From assembly GCF_002750975.1 (NCBI RefSeq), contig NZ_PEJS01000001.1:2852001-2916000 (forward strand): a DNA stretch of 64,000 bases, in the 5' to 3' direction. Shown here in pieces: positions 59,265 through 64,000 of the stretch; position 1 is the first letter of the stretch; every line of letters starts with the position of its first letter. The notes beneath the pieces are model-generated. The model worked only from the letters and a program-made list of their open reading frames with translations, searched no databases and was not told where the DNA came from. Source of the stretch: Stenotrophomonas indicatrix (lineage in GTDB: Bacteria; Pseudomonadota; Gammaproteobacteria; Xanthomonadales; Xanthomonadaceae). The position numbers were made by a program, and so were the translations under genes.

Positions 59265-59360
59265 GGGCGGTGTGGGTTGGCAGGACACGCCGTAAACCCA
59301 TCCCTGGGGGCTCGATGGCGCCATCCATGGCGCCAACGGTCCTGCCAACCCACACCGCCC
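59265..59360. repeat. Long-stem hairpin repeat, copy A5
   Basis: Arms 59265-59284 and 59341-59360 are perfectly complementary over 20 bp. The 56-nt loop has ACGCCGTAAACCCATCCC and a TGGCGCCATCCATGGCGCCA hairpin. Loop parts are shared with A6 (15613-15797) and, on the opposite strand, with A1-A3. Confidence 0.88.
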
Positions 59361-59390
59361 GACCTCCCGACAGATTCCGTATGACGGCTG

Positions 59391-59480
59391 GTAGATCCAC
59401 GCCATGCGTGGATGAATCTCCATCGAAATCGAATATTTCGATATTGGATCGAAGAGCATCCACGCATGGCGTGGATCTAC
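59391..59480. repeat. Central unit of block 2
   Basis: A GTAGATCCACGCC palindrome, an AT-rich centre (TCGAATATTTCGATATTGG) and a facing GCATCCACGC palindrome ending GTGGATCTAC. It is nearly the exact reverse complement of 30086-30176. GTGTCGACCAAGGTCGACAC follows at 59481-59500. Confidence 0.92.
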
Positions 59481-59547
59481 GTGTCGACCAAGGTCGACAC
59501 CTACCAGAGGCGGAAGCCGTTCCGACAGCTCGCGGACAATTGTCGAA

Positions 59548-59649
59548 GGCGGGGTGGGTCCGGTTGCGGGGGTGTCCGCGGCATGGATGCCGCGGCCAAG
59601 CCCCCAGGGATGGGTTTACGGCGTCCCCCGCTACCGGACCCACCCCGCC
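59548..59649. repeat. Long-stem hairpin repeat, copy A2
   Basis: Arms 59548-59572 and 59625-59649 pair at 24 of 25 positions; the 52-nt loop (59573-59624) is almost the same as A1's. The stem matches A1 with one change, making A1 and A2 the closest pair. Confidence 0.9.
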
Positions 59650-59724
59650 TACCCACGGATAGCCAGCTGTTGCCGTTGACGTTGATTCGGCAGGTGCAGG
59701 GCGGCAAGCCCTGCCGAACACCCC

Positions 59725-60444
59725 TCACCGCCGGGGTGTCAGCTGCTCCAGCATCTCCCACGACTTCAACCCGCGCGCGCCCAGGTGATGGGCCAGCACC
59801 CGCCGCATCGGCAGGCGCAGGCTGGCCAGATCGGCTGCGCCCGGTTCGTCGTCTGCTGCCAGGGCCAGCAGTGCCGAACCGGTAGCCGCTGCGCGACGCT
59901 CGCCGCCGCGCTCGCTGAGCAGGCGCTGTGGTCCTTCCTGCGGGTCCAGTTCATAGCGGGCGGCCGGGTCGATCGGTTGGCCATCGCTGGCGGTCTCAAG
60001 ATCGAAACCCACGCCCAGCGCCGCCAGCAGCTCGCGTTCGAAACGGCGCAGGGTCCAGGCCAATCCGGCCCCCACGGCCAGGCGCGCACGCGCCTCACCA
60101 AAGGCCAGGTACAACTCCGGCAGCGGGTCCTGGCGCGGTGCCAGGCGCAGGGTCAACTCGCAGAGATAGAACCCGGCCAGCATGGCCTGGCCGAGCAGGC
60201 GCGGCGCCACATCCAGCGCCTCAGCACCGCGCAGCTGGGCCAGTTCGCCACGCTGCAGCGCGCTGAAGCGGATCCACTGCAGTGGCTGCAGGGCCGCTCG
60301 CAGCACCTGGCCCTTGGCCGTGGAAACACCGCGCGCGAGCAGGCCGATCCGGCCGTGCTCGGCGCTCAATACCTCGACCAGCAGGCTGGTCTCGCGATAG
60401 GCCCGCGCATGCAGCACGAAGCCGGTGTCGTCCTCGATCAGCAT
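59725..60444 (-). CDS. recO: DNA repair protein RecO
   Basis: A 239-residue recombination mediator. N-terminal OB fold ([37 protein letters not shown]), then a helical middle ([21 protein letters not shown]...[12 protein letters not shown]) and ending [27 protein letters not shown]. The zinc-finger cysteines of some RecOs are absent, as in E. coli. It works with RecR and RecF to load RecA. Last gene of the lepA-lepB-DUF4845-rnc-era-recO operon. pdxJ, which follows recO in E. coli, is not here. Confidence 0.96.
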   Translation of the reverse strand: MLIEDDTGFVLHARAYRETSLLVEVLSAEHGRIGLLARGVSTAKGQVLRAALQPLQWIRFSALQRGELAQLRGAEALDVAPRLLGQAMLAGFYLCELTLRLAPRQDPLPELYLAFGEARARLAVGAGLAWTLRRFERELLAALGVGFDLETASDGQPIDPAARYELDPQEGPQRLLSERGGERRAAATGSALLALAADDEPGAADLASLRLPMRRVLAHHLGARGLKSWEMLEQLTPRR

Positions 60445-60462
60445 CGAAGCGACCGTCGCGGC

Positions 60463-61359
60463 TTATTCGTAGCCGAAGGCCTTCAGCGCGGCCTCGTCAT
60501 CGGACCAGCCCTCACGCACGCGCACCCAGGTTTCCAGGAACACCTTGGCCCCGAACAGACGCTCCATCTGCAGGCGGGACTTGGCCCCGATCTCCTTCAG
60601 GCGGGTGCCGCCCTTGCCGATCACGATCGCCTTCTGGCCTTCGCGCTCGACCCAGATCACCGCACCGATGCGCAGCAGGTTGCCGTCCTCGGTGAAGCGC
60701 TCGATCTCCACCGTGGTGGCGTACGGCAGCTCTTCGCCCAACTGGCGCATCAGCTGTTCACGCACCAGTTCGCCGGCCAGGAAGCGCTGACTGCGGTCGG
60801 TGATCTCGTCTTCGCCGAACATCGGCGGGGCTTCCGGCAACAGCGCCAGCACGTCACGGACCAGGGCTTCCAGGCCGTTGCGCTTCTGCGCCGAAATCGG
60901 ATGCACCGACGAGAAATCACGGCCGGCGGTCACTTCCTGCAGGAACGGCAGCAGTGCGCCCTTGTCCTTCATGCGGTCGATCTTGTTGACCACCAGCACC
61001 ACCGGGATACCGGCGTCGCGCAGCACGTTGAAGGCCAGGCTGTCCTCTTCGTCCCAGCGACCGGCTTCGATCACCAGCAGGCCGGCGTCGACGCCTTCCA
61101 GCGAGCCGCGGGCAGCGCGGTTCATGACCCGGTTCATCGCCCGCTTCTGCACCTTGTGCAGGCCGGGCGTGTCGACCAGCACCAGCTGCCCTTCCGGGTA
61201 GGTGGCGATGCCCAGCAGGCGGTGACGGGTGGTCTGCGGCCGGTTGGACACGATGCTGACCTTGGCCCCGACCAAGGCATTGGTCAGGGTCGATTTGCCC
61301 ACGTTGGGGCGGCCGATGACGGCGACGCTGCCGCAATGATGGGGAGTTTGTTCGCTCAC
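60463..61359 (-). CDS. era: GTPase Era
   Basis: A 298-residue ribosome-assembly GTPase. G1 is [17 protein letters not shown]3 VDTPGLHK, G4 VVNKIDRM, G5 ISAQKR. The C-terminal KH domain contains [40 protein letters not shown]. It binds the 3' end of 16S rRNA. The ATG overlaps the rnc stop by four bases (ATGA). Confidence 0.98.
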   Translation of the reverse strand: MSEQTPHHCGSVAVIGRPNVGKSTLTNALVGAKVSIVSNRPQTTRHRLLGIATYPEGQLVLVDTPGLHKVQKRAMNRVMNRAARGSLEGVDAGLLVIEAGRWDEEDSLAFNVLRDAGIPVVLVVNKIDRMKDKGALLPFLQEVTAGRDFSSVHPISAQKRNGLEALVRDVLALLPEAPPMFGEDEITDRSQRFLAGELVREQLMRQLGEELPYATTVEIERFTEDGNLLRIGAVIWVEREGQKAIVIGKGGTRLKEIGAKSRLQMERLFGAKVFLETWVRVREGWSDDEAALKAFGYE

Positions 61360-62036
61360 TTGGAATCCAGTTGTTCAAGGACGGCCGCAGCCGCTTGTTG
61401 TTCGGCAATCCGCCGCGAGGAGCCTTCGCCCTCGGTGCTGGCGGCGGGGTCGGCTACGTTGCAGCGTACCCGGAAGTGTTTGGCGTGGTCGTCACCGGAT
61501 TCTGACACCAGTTCGTACTGTGGCAACGCCTTCTGTCGGCCCTGCAGCCATTCCTGCAGGCGGGTCTTGGGGTCCTTCTCCGGTCGCCCGGTGGCCGGCA
61601 GCGCCTCCATCGAGGCGGCAAACCAGGGCAGGACCATCGCCCGGCAGGCTTCAAAGCCGGCATCCAGGTAGATCGCCGCGACCACGGCCTCGAATGCATC
61701 GGCCAGGGTCGAGTCGCGGCGATGGCCGCCGGACTTCATTTCGCCGGGGCCCATCGTCAGCCGGTCACCCAGCTGCAGGGTCCGCGCGATCACCGCCAGC
61801 GCACCCTCGCGGACCAGCTCGGCGCGGGCGCGGGTCATCGCGCCTTCGTCCGCCTTGGGCCAGCGCAGGTACAACGCCTCGGCGACCATCATGTTGACGA
61901 TGCTGTCGCCAAGGAACTCCAGCCGCTCGTTATGCGGCGCGCCGGCACTGCGATGGGTCAGCGCCTGCTTGAGCAGGTCTGGATCGCGGAAGGCATGACC
62001 GATCAGGTCTTCACGTTGGAAAGATTTATTCGGCAC
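61356..62036 (-). CDS. rnc: Ribonuclease III
   Basis: A 226-residue enzyme that cleaves double-stranded RNA. Signature is [21 protein letters not shown], with the catalytic metal ligands completed by [16 protein letters not shown]. The C-terminal dsRNA-binding domain runs from [23 protein letters not shown] to the end ([12 protein letters not shown]). It overlaps the DUF4845 stop by 11 bp. Confidence 0.98.
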   Translation of the reverse strand: MPNKSFQREDLIGHAFRDPDLLKQALTHRSAGAPHNERLEFLGDSIVNMMVAEALYLRWPKADEGAMTRARAELVREGALAVIARTLQLGDRLTMGPGEMKSGGHRRDSTLADAFEAVVAAIYLDAGFEACRAMVLPWFAASMEALPATGRPEKDPKTRLQEWLQGRQKALPQYELVSESGDDHAKHFRVRCNVADPAASTEGEGSSRRIAEQQAAAAVLEQLDSK

Positions 62037-62409
62037 CGCTACGGGTCAGGTCCTGGGAAGAATCGAATTTACCAACCACATCCAGGTTGCCGACCAGTTG
62101 GCGGCGCACTTCGTAGTTGACCTTGAGGGTCCAGCCATTGTCGCGACGGTCGAACTTGACGTTGGCCGGCTTCACGTTGTCCGAGTAGTTGATGTACAGC
62201 CGCTTGAAGAACAGTTCCTGGATGTTGGCCGGCGCCATGCTGCCGATGCCCGGTTCCTTGGCCAGGCTCTTCATCGCCGAGCGCACCGCGTAATACTCCT
62301 GGTACATCGGGAACAGCTTCATGCCGATGTAGAGGAAGAAGCCAACCACGATCAGGACCGTCAGGAACGAGGTCAGGGTCATGCCGCGCTGCGTGTTCAT
62401 CGTCTTCAT
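62026..62409 (-). CDS. DUF4845 membrane protein
   Basis: A 127-residue protein from the ATG at 62409, with GGGAGAA upstream. The N-terminus resembles a type IV pilin leader without a clear processing site ([33 protein letters not shown]). A periplasmic domain follows ([53 protein letters not shown]). DUF4845 is regularly found between lepB and rnc in proteobacteria; role unknown, though the location suggests a link to secretion. Confidence 0.92.
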   Translation of the reverse strand: MKTMNTQRGMTLTSFLTVLIVVGFFLYIGMKLFPMYQEYYAVRSAMKSLAKEPGIGSMAPANIQELFFKRLYINYSDNVKPANVKFDRRDNGWTLKVNYEVRRQLVGNLDVVGKFDSSQDLTRSGAE

Positions 62410-62443
62410 TGCGTTCTCCCCAGATACGCGAGTGGATGTGAAG

Positions 62444-63238
62444 TCAGTTGATGCTCGAGCCGATCCGCGACGGTTCGAAGCCGTCCTTGCAGAACCAGCC
62501 CTGGCAGTTCAGCCAGATCAGGAATGCCTTGCCGCGCAGGTTCTCTTCCGGCAGCAGGCCCCAGAAACGGCCGTCGTCGCTGTTGTCGCGATTGTCGCCC
62601 ATCACCAGGTACTTGCCGGCCGGCACGGTCCACTGGCCCTGGCCACGCGGATAATCGGTCTCCAGCACGGTGTGGGTGCGGCCCGGCAGGTGCTCGACCA
62701 GCAGGTTGGCGCCCTCGCCCTGACCCTTGTGGCCAGCGTAGATGCCCTTGTTGTCGTACTTCAGCGGTTCGCCGTTGAGGATCACCCCGTCGCCTTCGAA
62801 CACGATGGTGTCGCCCGGCACGCCGATCACGCGCTTGATGAAGTTCTCGCCCTTGGCCGGGTCGTTGTCGCCATGGCCGGGGAAGTGGAACACCACCACG
62901 TCACCGCGGGCCGGATCGCCGACCGGCACGAAGCGGGTATTGGTGATCGGCAGGCGCAGGCCATAGGAGAACTTGTTGACCAGGATGAAATCGCCGATCA
63001 GCAGGTTCGGCATCATCGAGCTGGACGGGATCTTGTACGGCTCGGCGATGAAGCTGCGCACGATCAGCACGATCGCCAGCACCGGGAAGAACGCTCGCGA
63101 GTAGTCCACCAGCACCGGCTCGGTGTCGAGCAGGCCGGCGCGCTGGGCGCGACGCTTGGCCAGGTACAGCTTGTCGGCCAGCAGGATCAGGCCGGAGGCC
63201 AGGGTCAGCACGACCAGGAGGATCTCAAACAGTTTCAT
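62444..63238 (-). CDS. lepB: Signal peptidase I
   Basis: A 264-residue membrane serine peptidase. Two membrane segments (LLVVLTLASGLILLADKL and FFPVLAIVLIVRSFI) precede box B (YKIPSSSMMPNLLIGDFILVNKFSYG, nucleophile Ser) and box D with the general-base Lys in FIKRVIGVPGDTI. Box E is YLVMGDNRDNSDDGRFWG. It removes signal peptides from exported proteins in the periplasm. Clean operon position between lepA and DUF4845. Confidence 0.98.
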   Translation of the reverse strand: MKLFEILLVVLTLASGLILLADKLYLAKRRAQRAGLLDTEPVLVDYSRAFFPVLAIVLIVRSFIAEPYKIPSSSMMPNLLIGDFILVNKFSYGLRLPITNTRFVPVGDPARGDVVVFHFPGHGDNDPAKGENFIKRVIGVPGDTIVFEGDGVILNGEPLKYDNKGIYAGHKGQGEGANLLVEHLPGRTHTVLETDYPRGQGQWTVPAGKYLVMGDNRDNSDDGRFWGLLPEENLRGKAFLIWLNCQGWFCKDGFEPSRIGSSIN

Positions 63239-63292
63239 TCAGGGTCCTTTGCAACGTCACCGGACGATCGGCCCGAAGGCCGGTTTCGGGGC

Positions 63293-64000
63293 TTATTTGT
63301 TGTCCATCTGCAGCACGGCCAGGAAGGCTTCCTGCGGAATTTCCACGCGGCCGACCTGCTTCATGCGCTTCTTGCCTTCCTTCTGCTTTTCCAGAAGCTT
63401 CTTCTTGCGCGAAACGTCGCCACCATAGCACTTGGCCAGAACGTTCTTGCGCATGGCCTTGACCGTGGTGCGCGAGATGATCTGCGAGCCGACGGCGGCC
63501 TGGATGGCCACGTCGAACTGCTGGCGCGGGATCAGGTCCTTCATCTTCTCGCACAGCTCGCGGCCACGACGATCGGCATGGCTGCGGTGCACGATCAGCG
63601 ACAGCGCATCGACCTTGTCGCCATTGATCAGCACGTCCACGCGCACGAACGGACCTGCATCGAAGCGCACGAAGTGGTAGTCCAGCGAAGCATAGCCACG
63701 GCTGACCGACTTCAGCTTGTCGAAGAAGTCCAGCACCACTTCGGCCATCGGCAGCTCGTAGCTGATCTGCACCTGGCTGCCCAGGTAGTTGATGCCGAGC
63801 TGGCTGCCACGCTTTTCTTCGCACAGCTTGATGATGTTGCCGATGTACTCCTCGGGGGTGAGCACGTTGGCGCGGATGATCGGCTCGCGGATCTCCTGCA
63901 CATGGTTCACCGGCGGCAGCTTGGCCGGGTTGTCCATGTTGATGATCGTGCCATCGGTCTTCAGGACTTCATACACCACCGTCGGCGCGGTGCTGATCAG
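63293..64000 (-). CDS. lepA: Elongation factor 4 LepA, C-terminal part (partial)
   Basis: About 235 C-terminal residues; the gene continues beyond the right edge. The LepA-specific C-terminal domain is evident: [98 protein letters not shown]. Domain V precedes it ([27 protein letters not shown]). A ribosomal GTPase; the G domain lies outside the window. First gene of the operon. Confidence 0.98.
   Translation of the reverse strand: MISTAPTVVYEVLKTDGTIINMDNPAKLPPVNHVQEIREPIIRANVLTPEEYIGNIIKLCEEKRGSQLGINYLGSQVQISYELPMAEVVLDFFDKLKSVSRGYASLDYHFVRFDAGPFVRVDVLINGDKVDALSLIVHRSHADRRGRELCEKMKDLIPRQQFDVAIQAAVGSQIISRTTVKAMRKNVLAKCYGGDVSRKKKLLEKQKEGKKRMKQVGRVEIPQEAFLAVLQMDNK

Larger units (their letters stand above)
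59169..59722. repeat. Composite palindromic block 2 with terminal inverted repeats
   Basis: It fills the 563-bp interval between the receiver-Hpt gene and recO. The left end CGGCAGGGCTGCGCCCTGCA (59170-59189) and the right end (59694-59716, complement with GGCAAG loop) match the ends of block 1. Inside are hairpin A5, a 90-bp centre, the GTGTCGACC palindrome and hairpin A2. The centre is inverted relative to block 1. No gene seen. Confidence 0.85.

Overview
The window is GC-rich, gene-dense chromosomal DNA from a member of the Xanthomonadaceae, most probably the Stenotrophomonas maltophilia complex. Four things point there. The gene order lepA-lepB-DUF4845-rnc-era-recO at the right end is the gammaproteobacterial/xanthomonad arrangement. 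Short palindromes begin with GTAG, like the SMAG repeats known from S. maltophilia. There is an mprF plus acvB pair and a soluble single RnfB. Finally, many products look xanthomonad-like. No rRNA, tRNA, CRISPR array, prophage or insertion sequence with a transposase was recognised. Gene starts were chosen from visible ribosome-binding sites, stop/start overlaps and signal peptides.

Layout. Positions 1-3.7 kb carry the end of a CnoX/YbbN-like gene, then a LysM-FecR periplasmic protein translationally coupled to a CHASE2-GGDEF diguanylate cyclase. Positions 3.8-11.4 kb hold a hot-dog thioesterase-like gene, two proteins of unknown function, DUF502 plus a queuosine-precursor transporter, a DUF885 peptidase-like protein, a serine beta-lactamase-family hydrolase and gloA2. 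Positions 11.8-16.7 kb hold a DUF2147 protein, metG, a HAD phosphatase, a stand-alone rnfB and a small gene with a highly structured leader. Positions 16.8-29.8 kb hold ridA, mprF facing acvB, DUF998, an HD protein, a transglutaminase-like/TPR protein, yjdM, an Hsp70-like gene, an ECF sigma/anti-sigma/DUF4097 operon and an MscS-like channel. Positions 30.4-37 kb hold a DksA-like zinc-finger protein, DUF2058, ygjP, a pseudouridine-synthase-like protein with an altered active site, a phospholipase D family protein, an HDOD protein and leucine dehydrogenase. Positions 37-42.3 kb hold a large autotransporter serine protease, a thiolase and two Ala-rich lipoproteins.

Positions 42.5-50 kb form a DNA-damage island: aidB, divergent from a complete four-gene Lhr-Core operon (exonuclease, ATP-dependent ligase, Lhr helicase, PdeM phosphoesterase). 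Positions 50-59.2 kb hold an FAD monooxygenase, a cold-shock gene, a purine-salvage/cell-wall-recycling run (nagZ-hpt-MTI phosphorylase), a DsbA-like protein, a CYTH protein, rlmD and a receiver-Hpt phosphorelay protein. Positions 59.7-64 kb are the lepA-lepB-DUF4845-rnc-era-recO operon.

The most unusual content lies between the genes. Seven copies of one long hairpin are scattered over the window. Each has an outer stem of about 20-26 bp whose sequence differs between copies while the two arms of a copy stay complementary, and five of them enclose a conserved loop of exactly 52 nt. Four copies sit in two composite blocks of about 570 bp, near 29.8-30.4 kb and 59.2-59.7 kb. These blocks are bounded by inverted REP-like ends and share a central unit of about 90 bp. 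A second, unrelated loop family with the same variable-stem design occurs as an inverted pair near 51.8-52.0 kb. A tandem array of GTAG palindromes lies near 32.8 kb.
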